From: an uncultured Paracoccaceae bacterium
GTDB taxonomy: Bacteria > Pseudomonadota > Alphaproteobacteria > Rhodobacterales > Rhodobacteraceae
DNA: 64,000 nt
NCBI GenBank assembly: GCA_958439195.1
Contig: OY288157.1
Coordinates: forward strand, 124,001-188,000
Direction: 5' to 3'
In this document: positions 37,715 to 46,565 of the stretch, in pieces
Position numbering within the stretch: the first letter of the stretch is position 1
Layout of the letters: the number at the start of each line of letters is the position of its first letter
Translations under genes and position numbers: made by a program
Notes under the pieces: generated by a model
What the model was told of the DNA's origin: nothing
Databases searched by the model: none
What the model saw: the letters and a program-made list of their open reading frames with translations, nothing else

Positions 37715-38299
37715 ATGGACGGCGATTTCAGGACACAATTCGTAAGAGACCCGGCCGCGCTGAAGCATTTTCCGGCGCTGGTTTTGAACGCCGATTATCG
37801 GCCGCTCAGTTATTACCCTCTTAGTCTTTGGCCGTGGCAAGAGGCGATCAAGGCGGCCTTTCTGGACCGGGTGCAGATCGTTGCCGAATATGACCATGTG
37901 GTCCGCAGCCAAAGGCAAGAGTTCCGCATACCTTCGGTCGTTGTCCTTAAGGAATTCGTCAAACCCCAGAAGCGCGTGGCATTCACGCGCTTCAATCTTT
38001 TTCTGCGGGACCAGTTTTCCTGCCAGTATTGCGGGGCCAAGGGCGATCTGACCTTTGATCATGTGCTGCCCCGGTCGCGCGGGGGGGTGACAAGCTGGGA
38101 AAACGTGGTGGCGGCTTGTTCGCCCTGCAACCTGCGGAAAGGGTCAAAGACTCTGCGCCAATCCGGGCTGCACCTGCGCCGCCCACCGCGCGCGCCGTCT
38201 GCCGAAGAGATGCAGGCGCATGGGCGGAAATTTCCGCCAAACCATCTGCATGAAAGCTGGATGGATTACCTGTATTGGGATGCTGAACTGGACGCCTGA
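37715..38299 (+). CDS. HNH endonuclease family protein
   Basis: A 194-aa HNH nuclease. The zinc-binding and catalytic part is FSCQYCGAKGDLTFDHVLPR followed by SRGGVTSWENVVAACSPCN: two CxxC pairs, the DH of the HNH centre and the final Asn. The N-terminal half (LVLNADYRPLSYYPLSLWPW) is the conserved extension of the chromosomal HNH family widespread in alphaproteobacteria and many other bacteria. No restriction-modification or phage partner lies nearby, so it is probably a house-keeping nuclease of unknown role. ATG 37715 was chosen as the first conserved start. Confidence 0.88.
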   Translation: MDGDFRTQFVRDPAALKHFPALVLNADYRPLSYYPLSLWPWQEAIKAAFLDRVQIVAEYDHVVRSQRQEFRIPSVVVLKEFVKPQKRVAFTRFNLFLRDQFSCQYCGAKGDLTFDHVLPRSRGGVTSWENVVAACSPCNLRKGSKTLRQSGLHLRRPPRAPSAEEMQAHGRKFPPNHLHESWMDYLYWDAELDA

Positions 38300-38406
38300 G
38301 CCTTTGGTTCAGGTGTGACGTCTTTGATTGTCATCAGGTCGTTACAAAACATTTACATTTTGGGTCAAAGGCAGATGATCCGGGTTTTCGGGACCGGAGT
38401 CTTTTG

Positions 38407-39120
38407 ATGCTGTCGATCTATTTTCCCCTGCCATTGCAACTTGCCGCGATCAACCTGTCGGTGGCGTTGGCCTGTGGCGCGTTGATCGGATCGGAACGGC
38501 AGGTCCGGCAACGCATGGCCGGGCTGCGCACAAATGCGCTTGTGGCCTTGGGTGCGGCGGCCTTTGTCACGTTTTCGGGGCTTTACCCAGATGAGGTCAG
38601 TCCGACACGGGTTGCCGCACAGATCGTGTCCGGCATCGGCTTTCTTGGGGCCGGGATCATCTTTCGTGACGGGTTCAATGTGCATGGGTTGAACACGGCG
38701 GCGACGCTTTGGTGTTCGGCGGCGGTTGGCATGATGGCCGGGGCCGGGGCCTGGCCCCATGCGCTTTTGCTGACTGGGTTGGTGGTTTTCATCAATCTTG
38801 GCCTGCGCCCGTTGGTCAAATGGTTGAAACGCAAGACGCGGGCCGGGGTGCCGATCAGCCGATCTTTTCGGGTGGTGATCACCTGCCTGCCGGAACAAGA
38901 GGCGCAAGTGCGCGCCCTGGTGCTGCGCACCCTGACGATCGGCGGGCTGCACCTGAGCGAAGTCGAATTGCGCACGGGCGAAGACGGCGTTGGCCTGGAT
39001 CTGTCGGCGACAGTGACCGGCGAAGGCGTGACCGATGACATGCTGGATCTGGCGGTTCAGCGATTGGTGGCTGAACCGGGCCTTATGCGGGTGCGGTGGC
39101 AGCCGGTGGATGAAGGCTAA
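38407..39120 (+). CDS. MgtC/SapB family membrane protein
   Basis: A 237-aa protein with about five N-terminal membrane helices (residues 5-140) carrying the MgtC signature ALIGSERQVRQRMAGLRTNA and GIGFLGAGIIF. A soluble C-terminal domain follows (about 155-237). MgtC proteins are linked to Mg2+ limitation and inhibition of ATP synthase; a direct transport role is doubtful. ATG 38407 follows GGAG about 8 bp upstream. No Mg2+ riboswitch could be recognised in the 107-bp leader. Confidence 0.87.
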   Translation: MLSIYFPLPLQLAAINLSVALACGALIGSERQVRQRMAGLRTNALVALGAAAFVTFSGLYPDEVSPTRVAAQIVSGIGFLGAGIIFRDGFNVHGLNTAATLWCSAAVGMMAGAGAWPHALLLTGLVVFINLGLRPLVKWLKRKTRAGVPISRSFRVVITCLPEQEAQVRALVLRTLTIGGLHLSEVELRTGEDGVGLDLSATVTGEGVTDDMLDLAVQRLVAEPGLMRVRWQPVDEG

Positions 39121-39255
39121 AGCCGGACAGGACCGCAGCGAAAGCCGGATCAACGCCCTTTCAATGCTGCAATGCAGCGACATTTGCGGTCTGGCATTCC
39201 CCCACCAGGATCGCGGTGCTAGACTCGGGCAGCGGTGACGGGTAAAAGCCTATGC

Positions 39256-39267
39256 GTTAGCGCTAAC
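39256..39267 (+). promoter_or_regulatory. LacI-family operator palindrome upstream of zwf
   Basis: GTTAGCGCTAAC is a perfect 12-bp palindrome with the central CG expected of LacI-family operators. It lies 61 bp before the zwf start. In Rhodobacterales, the LacI-family regulator CceR controls zwf-pgl-pgi and other central-carbon genes through this kind of site, so it is the leading candidate. No LacI-family gene is in the window. Confidence 0.72.
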
Positions 39268-39328
39268 AGGCGCAAAGCCGGGACGTGGCCCGAACGCCGG
39301 GTCAAAGTGAAAGAACGAGGGAAAAGCC

Positions 39329-40783
39329 ATGGTTTCGCGCGTCATCCCGGTCGATCCTTTCGACCTTGTGATCTTTGGGGGAACCGGCGATCTGGCACGG
39401 CGCAAGATCCTTCCGGGGCTTTACCGGCGCTTTCTTGCCGGGCAGATGCCGGAAAACAGCCGGATCATCGGCGCGGCGCGGGCTGATCTGACGGAAGATG
39501 CCTTTCGTGAACAGGTGCGAGCCGCGATTTTGGAATTTGTGCCGTCAGACCGCCAGACCACCAGCGTGATCGACGCCTTTCTGGCGCGGATCGGTTATGT
39601 TGCGATTGATGCGACCGGCACGAACGGCTGGTCCACGCTGAAGGCGATGATGCGTGAAAACGTGGTGCGGGCCTTTTATTTTTCGGTCGCGCCCAGCCTG
39701 TTCGGGGATATCGCGTCACGGCTGCATGATCATGGCATCGCCGATGCCTGGAGCCGGATCGTCGTGGAAAAACCGTTCGGGCGTGACCTGACCTCGGCCC
39801 GCGCGTTGAACCAAGTGCTGGCCCGCCACTTTACCGAAGCGCAGATTTACCGGATCGACCATTATCTTGGCAAGGAAACCGTCCAGAACCTTATGGCGGT
39901 GCGTTTTGCCAATATCCTGTTCGAACCGCTGTGGAAGGCGGAATATGTCGACCATGTCCAGATCACGGTGGCCGAAACTGTGGGCGTGAACGGGCGTGGT
40001 GCCTATTACGACAAATCGGGCGCGATGCGGGACATGGTGCAAAACCATATGATGCAGCTTCTGTGCCTGATCGCAATGGAGCCGCCCTATCACTTTGACC
40101 CCGATGCCGTGCGGGATGAAAAGCTGAAGGTCATCCGTGCGCTGAAGCCGGTTCCGCCTGAAGATATCGTGCGCGGCCAATATGGCGCGGGCGGCGGGGA
40201 GAAGGGTTATGTCACCCATTCCGAAAACCCGGCATCAAAGACGGAAAGCTATATCGCGCTGAAGGTGCAGGTGTCGAACTGGCGCTGGCAGGGGGTGCCG
40301 TTCTATCTGCGCACGGGAAAACGGTTGCGGGCGCGGGCATCGGAAATTGCGATCACCTTCAAGCAGCCGCCCCATGCGATCTTTGACGATGCGAAGGGCT
40401 GGCATGAAAACGTGCTGGTCATCCGGTTGCAGCCGAATGAAGGCATGAACCTGATGGTGATGATCAAGGAACCCGGTCCGGGCGGGATGCGCCTTATGCA
40501 GGTGCCGCTGGATATGTCCTTTGCCGCCGTGCTGGGCGATGAGGCCGAGGATACGCCAGATGCCTATGAACGTCTGATCATGGATGTGATCCGGGGCAAC
40601 CAGACCCTGTTCATGCGCGGCGATGAGGTCGAGGCCGCCTGGGCCTGGACCGACCCGATCATCCAGGGTTGGGAGGCGCGGGGCGACAAGCCACAGACCT
40701 ATGATCCTGGCTCCAGCGGGCCAGAGGATGCCTTGATGTTGATGCACCGTGACGGGCGACGCTGGCGGGAGATCCGCGAATGA
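39329..40783 (+). CDS. zwf: Glucose-6-phosphate 1-dehydrogenase
   Basis: Oxidises glucose 6-phosphate to 6-phosphogluconolactone with NAD(P)+. The 484-aa protein has the nucleotide-binding FGGTGDLARRKILPGL, the active-site signature RIDHYLGKE and the EKPFGRDL segment. These are the standard G6PDH landmarks in order. ATG 39329 follows AACGAGGGAAAAGCC. It heads the zwf-pgl-pgi operon behind the palindrome at 39256, and its stop overlaps the pgl start (ATGA). The product feeds both the Entner-Doudoroff and the pentose phosphate routes; edd and eda are not in this window. Confidence 0.96.
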   Translation: MVSRVIPVDPFDLVIFGGTGDLARRKILPGLYRRFLAGQMPENSRIIGAARADLTEDAFREQVRAAILEFVPSDRQTTSVIDAFLARIGYVAIDATGTNGWSTLKAMMRENVVRAFYFSVAPSLFGDIASRLHDHGIADAWSRIVVEKPFGRDLTSARALNQVLARHFTEAQIYRIDHYLGKETVQNLMAVRFANILFEPLWKAEYVDHVQITVAETVGVNGRGAYYDKSGAMRDMVQNHMMQLLCLIAMEPPYHFDPDAVRDEKLKVIRALKPVPPEDIVRGQYGAGGGEKGYVTHSENPASKTESYIALKVQVSNWRWQGVPFYLRTGKRLRARASEIAITFKQPPHAIFDDAKGWHENVLVIRLQPNEGMNLMVMIKEPGPGGMRLMQVPLDMSFAAVLGDEAEDTPDAYERLIMDVIRGNQTLFMRGDEVEAAWAWTDPIIQGWEARGDKPQTYDPGSSGPEDALMLMHRDGRRWREIRE

Positions 40784-41451
40784 AGCTGGAAACCTATCCC
40801 GACCGTGAATTCCTGATGCTGGGCCTGGCGAATATCATCGCGGGGCAGTTAGCCGATTTCCTGCGGCGCGATGGCCGCGCATCGCTTTCGGTGCCGGGCG
40901 GCACCACGCCCGGACCGATTTTTGACACGCTGTCGGGCGTCGATCTGGATTGGGCCAATGTGGCGGTTTTCCTGAACGATGAACGCTGGGTGGCTGAAGA
41001 TAACCCCCGGTCCAACACCCGCCTGCTGCGCGAACGTCTGCTGCGGGGCAAGGCGGCGGCGGCAAGGCTGATCCCGCTTTATGCCACCGGCGATGCGCCC
41101 GAGGACCGGGTGGAGGAACTGGCCGAAGGTCTGCGCCCGCATTTGCCGATTTCCGCGCTGCTTTTGGGCATGGGGGCAGACATGCACACGGCAAGCCTGT
41201 TCCCCGGTGCTGACCGGCTGACCGAGGCATTGGCACCGGATGCGCCGATCCTGCTGCCGATGCGGGCCGATGCGGCGGGTGAACCACGTGTCACCCTGAC
41301 GGCGCCGGTCCTGAAGGGCGCGATGAACATCCATATCCTGATCGTGGGCGCGGAAAAGCGCGACGCTTTGGAACGTGCGCAGACCCTTTCCCCGGAAGAG
41401 GCGCCGGTGCGCGCCGTACTGGACAACGCAACCGTGCATTGGGCGGAGTAG
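40780..41451 (+). CDS. pgl: 6-phosphogluconolactonase
   Basis: Hydrolyses 6-phosphogluconolactone, the product of Zwf. The 223-aa DevB-type protein has the phosphate-binding segment SLSVPGGTTPGPIFDTLS, the FLNDERWV motif and the LLGMGADMHTASLFPG motif, and a C-terminal VTLTAPVLKGA segment. All are typical of the SIS-like sugar lactonase family. It overlaps the zwf stop by 4 bp and precedes pgi by 3 bp, so the three genes are tightly coupled. Confidence 0.94.
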   Translation: MKLETYPDREFLMLGLANIIAGQLADFLRRDGRASLSVPGGTTPGPIFDTLSGVDLDWANVAVFLNDERWVAEDNPRSNTRLLRERLLRGKAAAARLIPLYATGDAPEDRVEELAEGLRPHLPISALLLGMGADMHTASLFPGADRLTEALAPDAPILLPMRADAAGEPRVTLTAPVLKGAMNIHILIVGAEKRDALERAQTLSPEEAPVRAVLDNATVHWAE

Positions 41452-41454
41452 CCG

Positions 41455-43056
41455 ATGAAAGACATCTGGGCCGCATTGGCCGCGCATCACGCAGCCGTCA
41501 AGGACCGCGCCATCCTGTCGCTGTTTGATGATGGTGACAGGGCCACTGATTTCACCGCCACCGCCGATGGGATGCGGCTGGATTGGTCAAAAACCAATAT
41601 CGACAGGGCAGGGCGGCAATTGCTGCTGGATCTGGTCACGGCGGCGGATGTGGCGGGCAAGCGCCGCGCCATGTTCACCGGCGCAAAGATCAACGAAACC
41701 GAAGGTCGCGCGGTACTGCATACCGCCTTGCGCGATCTGGACGGCACGGTGATCGTGGATGGCAAGAACGTCATCCCCGCGATTGTCGAAACGCTGGACC
41801 AGATGGAAGGCTTTGTCCGTGACGTGCGCGAAGGCCGCTTTGCGGGGCAGGGTGGCAAGATCACCGATGTGGTCAATATCGGCATTGGCGGGTCGGACCT
41901 TGGGCCTGCGATGGCCACGCTGGCGCTGGCCCCCTATCACGATGGACCGCGCTGCCATTTCGTGTCCAATGTCGATGGCGCGCATGTGGCCGATGTTCTG
42001 CAAGGGCTGAACCCGGAAACCACGCTGGTGATCGTCGCCTCAAAGACCTTCACCACCATCGAGACGATGACCAACGCCCAGACCGCGCGCGACTGGATGG
42101 CGAAAGCGGTGGCCAACCCCGCCGCGCAATTCGCAGCCGTCTCTACCGCCGCTGACAAGACCGCGGCCTTCGGGATTGATCCCACGCGGGTTTTCGGGTT
42201 CGAAGATTGGGTCGGTGGGCGCTATTCGATGTGGGGGCCGATCGGTCTTGCGTTGATGCTGGCGATTGGGCCGAAAGATTTCCGCGCCTTTCTGGCTGGG
42301 GCGCACGCGATGGATGTGCATTTCCAAACCGCACCGTTTGACGCGAACCTGCCGGTCCTGCTGGCGCTGGTGGGCATCTGGCACAACCAGATCTGCGACC
42401 ATGCTACGCGCGCTGTGCTGCCTTATGACCAGCGCCTGTCGCGCCTGCCCGCCTACCTTCAGCAGTTGGAGATGGAAAGCAACGGCAAGCGGGTGGCGAT
42501 GGACGGCACCGATCTGCCGTATCACTCTGGCCCGGTGGTGTGGGGCGAACCGGGCACGAACGGCCAGCACGCCTTTTACCAGTTGATCCATCAGGGCACG
42601 CGGGTTGTGCCGTGCGAATTCCTGATCGCACGGCAGGGGCATGAACCGGACCTTGCGCATCAGCACCTCCTGTTGGTGTCAAACTGCCTTGCCCAATCTG
42701 AGGCGCTGCTGCGTGGCCGATCGCTGGAAGAGGCGCGGGCCATCATGGCTGCCAAGGGCCTGATGGGTGCGGAACAGGATCGGCAGGCGCGGCATCGGGT
42801 GTTTCCGGGCAACCGCCCGTCCGTCACGCTGGCCTATGAACAACTGAAGCCCTTCACGCTGGGCCAGATCATCGCGCTTTATGAACACCGGGTCTTTGTT
42901 GAAGGGGTGATCCTGGGGATCAATTCCTACGATCAATGGGGGGTGGAACTGGGCAAGGAGCTAGCGCTGGCCCTGCAACCCGTTCTGGAAGGACGGCAGG
43001 GGACGGATGGCAAGGACGGATCGACCGCTGCATTGGCGGCGTGGTTCCGGGGGTGA
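41455..43056 (+). CDS. pgi: Glucose-6-phosphate isomerase
   Basis: Interconverts glucose 6-phosphate and fructose 6-phosphate. The 533-aa protein has the family signatures GIGGSDLGPAM and VIVASKTFTTIETM (sugar-phosphate site), FGFEDWVGGRYSMWGPIGLA, and a C-terminal GINSYDQWGVELGKELA carrying the catalytic Lys. In an Entner-Doudoroff organism it recycles fructose 6-phosphate into the Zwf route. Last gene of the operon; after it the base composition drops. Confidence 0.96.
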   Translation: MKDIWAALAAHHAAVKDRAILSLFDDGDRATDFTATADGMRLDWSKTNIDRAGRQLLLDLVTAADVAGKRRAMFTGAKINETEGRAVLHTALRDLDGTVIVDGKNVIPAIVETLDQMEGFVRDVREGRFAGQGGKITDVVNIGIGGSDLGPAMATLALAPYHDGPRCHFVSNVDGAHVADVLQGLNPETTLVIVASKTFTTIETMTNAQTARDWMAKAVANPAAQFAAVSTAADKTAAFGIDPTRVFGFEDWVGGRYSMWGPIGLALMLAIGPKDFRAFLAGAHAMDVHFQTAPFDANLPVLLALVGIWHNQICDHATRAVLPYDQRLSRLPAYLQQLEMESNGKRVAMDGTDLPYHSGPVVWGEPGTNGQHAFYQLIHQGTRVVPCEFLIARQGHEPDLAHQHLLLVSNCLAQSEALLRGRSLEEARAIMAAKGLMGAEQDRQARHRVFPGNRPSVTLAYEQLKPFTLGQIIALYEHRVFVEGVILGINSYDQWGVELGKELALALQPVLEGRQGTDGKDGSTAALAAWFRG

Positions 43057-43390
43057 TGAGTCATCACAGGATTGCCGGCAACGGGCAGGCGTCTTGTGGC
43101 TGCGTGCAGTCTTTGCCAACCGTGTTTGTCTAGGCGGCGCAACCACATCTGCGGTGCATCGTCTGCCTGACGTCACCGCGCCATTTCGTTTGCGTATCTG
43201 CCGTGGTTGAACGGATGTCCGCGTATCGTTGCCTGCCAAAGGCCCGATGCGTCAGCAACTTTGCTGCTTGACATGTAATTTTCCTGACACAATCCTGTTA
43301 CTTTAGGGGCTGCCCGCCTCACGTATTGTTGTCTGCGGTCTGTTGCTTGACAGCCCGGGGTTTTAAGTCCGCTCAGCGCGACGGGAGCAT
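43057..43390. other. Intergenic region pgi to P-loop gene (334 bp)
   Basis: No credible coding frame is present. Base composition falls from the GC-rich pgi side towards the AT-richer P-loop gene. A possible promoter is TTGACA (43268-43273), 17 bp, AATCCT (43291-43296); the -35 is perfect, the -10 weak. No integrase site, direct repeat or terminator with a T-run was found after pgi. Confidence 0.4.
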
Positions 43391-44155
43391 ATGTCGATGG
43401 GAGCCATCGCAGAGATTTTCAAGGACGTTCTTGAAAGCTCGGGCTTTGCGCTTCAACGTGTGCCGAGGACCAAGGACTTGAGCCCGTCGCAACGGCGGCT
43501 AACGCGCGGCAGGTTGATAGAGTTTGTAGGCCCGTCCGCAATAGGAAAATCGACGGTATTTCAGAAAATCAAGCCACAATTGAAAGACGATTGGCTTTTT
43601 GAATATCACACACGGTTGCCTGAAACGAACCTTGAGTGTGAAAATGATTTCCTGAAGGTTCTAAGGAAAGTTTATGTCGCGCGCATTGACCGGCTTTGTG
43701 CGTCGGGCATCGATCTTACCCAGAATGTCAGTATCGTCAAACGCCTCTGCGAAGTTGTGAATTGCTCTATTCTGGCGATGACCCACGATTTTCCGCGTGG
43801 ATTTGTGTTTGACGAAGGGCTGGCCCATTTTTTTGCAGAACAGATCATCGCGCTTGATGACGAGGCGGCTGCGGAAATTCTGAAAAGAATGTCGCTTGTC
43901 TTTATTCTTCCAACGAAAACAGACACTTTGGTGGAACGGCGGCTTTTGCGCCATACATCTGAAAACGTCGATACCGTCAGGACGCAAGCAGAGAAGGAAT
44001 TGCAAATCTATTGGTCACTTGTTGCGATCTGCACCCGATGTGGCATTGATCACATCGTCCTGAATGCGGAAAACAGCGTTCAGGAAAACGCGGCTTTGGC
44101 ACAGACCTTCATCATGAACAAAGGTCAGTCACATTCGGCGTATCCCGCAGACTGA
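43391..44155 (+). CDS. P-loop kinase-like protein of unknown function
   Basis: I do not recognise a specific family. The 254-aa protein has Walker A GPSAIGKST (residues 47-55), a Walker-B-like FVFDEGLAHFF, and ILPTKTDTLVERRLLR, which resembles the lid/arginine region of nucleoside or thymidylate kinase-like P-loop enzymes. There is no signal peptide or membrane segment. The gene is clearly lower in GC than all neighbours and uses AT-ending codons, so it was probably acquired by transfer. GGGAG precedes ATG 43391 by 3 bp; ATG 43397 has better spacing. It stands alone, convergent with ridA. Confidence 0.75.
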   Translation: MSMGAIAEIFKDVLESSGFALQRVPRTKDLSPSQRRLTRGRLIEFVGPSAIGKSTVFQKIKPQLKDDWLFEYHTRLPETNLECENDFLKVLRKVYVARIDRLCASGIDLTQNVSIVKRLCEVVNCSILAMTHDFPRGFVFDEGLAHFFAEQIIALDDEAAAEILKRMSLVFILPTKTDTLVERRLLRHTSENVDTVRTQAEKELQIYWSLVAICTRCGIDHIVLNAENSVQENAALAQTFIMNKGQSHSAYPAD

Positions 44156-44208
44156 CCGGTGCGCCAGACCCATTTCGGCGGTTGGCGATTTGATGCGACT
44201 GACGAATC

Positions 44209-44239
44209 CCACTGGCTTGATACGTCAAAAAGCCAGTGG
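44209..44239. terminator. Hairpin between convergent P-loop gene and ridA
   Basis: CCACTGGCT and AGCCAGTGG form a perfect 9-bp stem around a 13-nt loop (TGATACGTCAAAA). It lies between two convergent genes, the position of a shared terminator, but no T-run follows on either strand. Confidence 0.45.
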
Positions 44240-44277
44240 AATTCCAATGATTGGTGCGCCTGCCGCTTATGGATCAA

Positions 44278-44631
44278 TTAGCGCAGTGCTGCCGTGACAA
44301 TCACCTCAACCAGATAATCCGGCGTTGCCAGCTTTGCCTCGCCCGTCGCGCGTGCGGGGGTATGGCCCTGCGGCACCCATGCATCCCAAACCGCGTTCAT
44401 GTCGGCAAAGGTGCCGATATCAGCCAGCCAGATCTGCGCCGACAGGATGCGTGTCTTGTCGGTGCCAGCCTCTGCCAGGATACGGTCCACCTCGGCCAGG
44501 CATTGACGGGTCTGATCCGCCACGCTGTCGCCCGGGTTGCCCACCTGACCAGCCACCCAGAGGATGCCGTTATAGGCCACCGCTTCTGACATGCGGGGGC
44601 CGGTGCCGATGCGGGTGATGTCGCTGTTCAT
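44278..44631 (-). CDS. RidA/YjgF/Rid family protein
   Basis: A 117-aa Rid-family protein. RidA members hydrolyse reactive enamine/imine intermediates released by PLP enzymes. Family landmarks are VAYNGILWVAGQVGNPGDSV, the RILSAQIWLADIGTFADMN segment and ARATGEAKLATPDYLVEV, where the Arg that binds the substrate carboxylate is in place (PARATGEA). The C-terminal Glu of archetypal RidA is in VEVIVTAAL. Some Rid subgroups lack activity on enamines, so the precise substrate is open. Confidence 0.88.
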   Translation of the reverse strand: MNSDITRIGTGPRMSEAVAYNGILWVAGQVGNPGDSVADQTRQCLAEVDRILAEAGTDKTRILSAQIWLADIGTFADMNAVWDAWVPQGHTPARATGEAKLATPDYLVEVIVTAALR

Positions 44632-44693
44632 GGATAAATCCCTTCCTCATTGCTTGCCGCTTGCTAACAAGACCGGCGCGGGAAGGAAAGGGT

Positions 44694-44767
44694 TGGAGCG
44701 GGTGAAGGGAATCGAACCCTCGTATTCAGCTTGGGAAGCTGCTGCTCTGCCATTGAGCTACACCCGC
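44694..44767 (-). tRNA. tRNA-Gly (anticodon CCC)
   Basis: A 74-nt gene with encoded CCA. The 7-bp acceptor stem is GCGGGTG/CACCCGC, the D arm GCTC/GAGC, and the anticodon loop TTCCCAA gives CCC. The T arm is GAGGG/CCCTT with loop TTCGATT, and the variable loop has 4 nt. The first anticodon-stem pair is a G-A mismatch. Close to the E. coli glyU type in anticodon-loop and T-arm sequence. No attachment-site repeat was found around it. Confidence 0.95.
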
Positions 44768-44831
44768 AACGGGGTTTGAGGTAAGCCAGCCGCGCGCCGT
44801 CGTCAAGCGGGTTTGGCGCGCGGTGCTGTGG

Positions 44832-46484
44832 TCAGGGAATGGTGACTTCGGTCCGTTCCCCGGCGGTCACGGTGACGGTTGCCTCGGTCATTACGGCAGG
44901 GTCGCCGCGATAAGCCTCGATCACATAATCACCGGCTGCGGCGGTCAGGTTGATCGCCTCGCCATATTCGGTGTGCAGGCGTGCGCGTTCGCCCGACAGG
45001 TTGGCTTTGCCCGACATCACAAGGATGGAAGACGCGCCCGGTGCCGTTACCGCCATGACGCCTGCGTTCAGCACAACCGACACATCCACCCTTTCGCCGC
45101 CCTTCACGGTAAAAGGTGCCTCGGCCAACGCCAGATCAAGACCCACTTCCACAACGTAATCGCCGGGCGGCAGGGTGAACTGGTTGCCCGCCCCATAGGC
45201 TGTGGCGATGCGTTCGCGCGACCCGTCCAACTGTTTCTTGGCCGGGTAGACGGCGACGGAATGGGCGTTCGTTTCCAGCATCATGCCTTCGACATAGAAC
45301 CCTTCGACGGCGGCAAGGCCCGCTTCGGCGATGATGTCCACTTCGGTCGTATCGCCTGCGATGACCGGCACAACCTGCGTGGCCGAAGCATTGCCCACCT
45401 CGACCCTGACATTCAGGTCACCCGCGGGCACTACGATGTCAGTCACGCCGTAATAGGTGCCTTGCCGTTCCCCTGCGGCATCCAAAAGCTGCACCGCGGC
45501 GCCGTCCTCATCCGGGCCGGCGGCGCTGCCCTTGGGGTGGATGATGACACGGCCGGCGTTCAGGATCACTTCGGGCGCGGCAATGGCATCCGCGGTGATG
45601 GTGACGTCTTGCAGGACCGTCACCTCATCCAGCCGTGTTTCCAGCCGATAGGTGCCGGGGTCGATGGTAACCGACACTTCACCATATTCGGTGGTGACCC
45701 TTTCGCCCAGGCTGCCATCGCTGGCGATCTGATACAGCGCAAAAGCGGTGCCTTCTTCGATCGGAACGGGCATGCCGGGGATGAAAAAGGCCAGCGGGGC
45801 AAAGTTGTATTCAGGCGCGGCCGGGGGCGGGGGTTCGGGTGCCGGTTCAGCAACCACCGGTTCGGCAACGGCCACAGTGGTTTTCAGGGCGCCCGACAGC
45901 GATGTCGCATCCTTCGCCTCGATATACATGCCGCCGGTATTTTCCGCCAGACAGGCGACGGTTTTGCCCTCTTCTGCCGTCAGGCCAAAGCCTACGACAT
46001 GGGCGGTGAAATCCACGCCCGACGCCTCTAGTTCCGTGCCAAGGGCGCAGGGATCGGCGTTGCAGGTTTCTATCCCGTCCGTGATCAGGATGACGGTCGC
46101 CTTTTCTTCGGTTGACCGAAGCTCGGCGGCGGCCTGACGGACTGCTTCGGAAAGCGGCGTCTTGCCAAGGAATTTCATGTCCGCAGCCGCCGAGGCAATC
46201 GCCGCAGCCGTGCCAGCGGCGGGCGGAACGACCAATTCTATGTCTGAACACGACCCTTTTTCACGATGCCCATAGGCCATCAGGCCCATTTCGGTGGTCG
46301 GGTCGATCCCCACCAGCACCTCTGCCAACGCTTCGCGCGCGATCTCCAGCTTGGCACGGCCGTCGATCTGGCCCCACATGGAACCCGACGCATCAAGGAC
46401 GATGATACTTTTCCCCTCGGCCAACGCGGCCTGCGGAAGGGTAAATGCAAAAAGACAGGCGAAAAATGTGCGGCGTAAAGACAT
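44832..46484 (-). CDS. Secreted VWA-domain protein with repeated beta modules
   Basis: A 550-aa exported protein. Signal peptide LRRTFFACLFAFTLPQAALA, then a von Willebrand A domain (about residues 25-205) with an intact MIDAS site: DASGSM, the Thr of GKTPLSEAV and Asp in ITDGIETCNADPC. After a Pro-rich linker (about 215-235) come at least four related modules of roughly 75 residues, each with a YG-x(5-7)-PG-x-Y-x-(V/L)-E-like core. Related repeats in other proteins are beta-sandwich, carbohydrate- or peptide-binding modules, but the ligand here is unknown. No anchor follows, so the protein is probably periplasmic or secreted. Confidence 0.82.
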   Translation of the reverse strand: MSLRRTFFACLFAFTLPQAALAEGKSIIVLDASGSMWGQIDGRAKLEIAREALAEVLVGIDPTTEMGLMAYGHREKGSCSDIELVVPPAAGTAAAIASAAADMKFLGKTPLSEAVRQAAAELRSTEEKATVILITDGIETCNADPCALGTELEASGVDFTAHVVGFGLTAEEGKTVACLAENTGGMYIEAKDATSLSGALKTTVAVAEPVVAEPAPEPPPPAAPEYNFAPLAFFIPGMPVPIEEGTAFALYQIASDGSLGERVTTEYGEVSVTIDPGTYRLETRLDEVTVLQDVTITADAIAAPEVILNAGRVIIHPKGSAAGPDEDGAAVQLLDAAGERQGTYYGVTDIVVPAGDLNVRVEVGNASATQVVPVIAGDTTEVDIIAEAGLAAVEGFYVEGMMLETNAHSVAVYPAKKQLDGSRERIATAYGAGNQFTLPPGDYVVEVGLDLALAEAPFTVKGGERVDVSVVLNAGVMAVTAPGASSILVMSGKANLSGERARLHTEYGEAINLTAAAGDYVIEAYRGDPAVMTEATVTVTAGERTEVTIP

Positions 46485-46565
46485 TGGAACCCCAACCACA
46501 ACGAAACCCTATTCAGAAAGGGTAGGGCGGGTTCCGCGTTTGTGGCAAGCGATCTTTGCGGCCCA

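Noticed and set aside
37570..37824. Frame starting ATG after a perfect AGGAGG (37561-37566) upstream of the HNH gene
   Set aside because: The spacing is only 3 bp, the frame overlaps the start of the HNH gene by over 100 bp in another frame, and the product looks like a random Arg/Gly/Pro-rich translation.
38300..38406. Mg2+ riboswitch (M-box) in front of the mgtC-like gene
   Set aside because: The leader is about 107 bp and shows none of the recognisable stems; too short and no conserved boxes.
43057..44767. Genomic island bounded by tRNA-Gly
   Set aside because: Only one gene has aberrant composition, and no integrase, transposase or duplicated tRNA 3' end was found.
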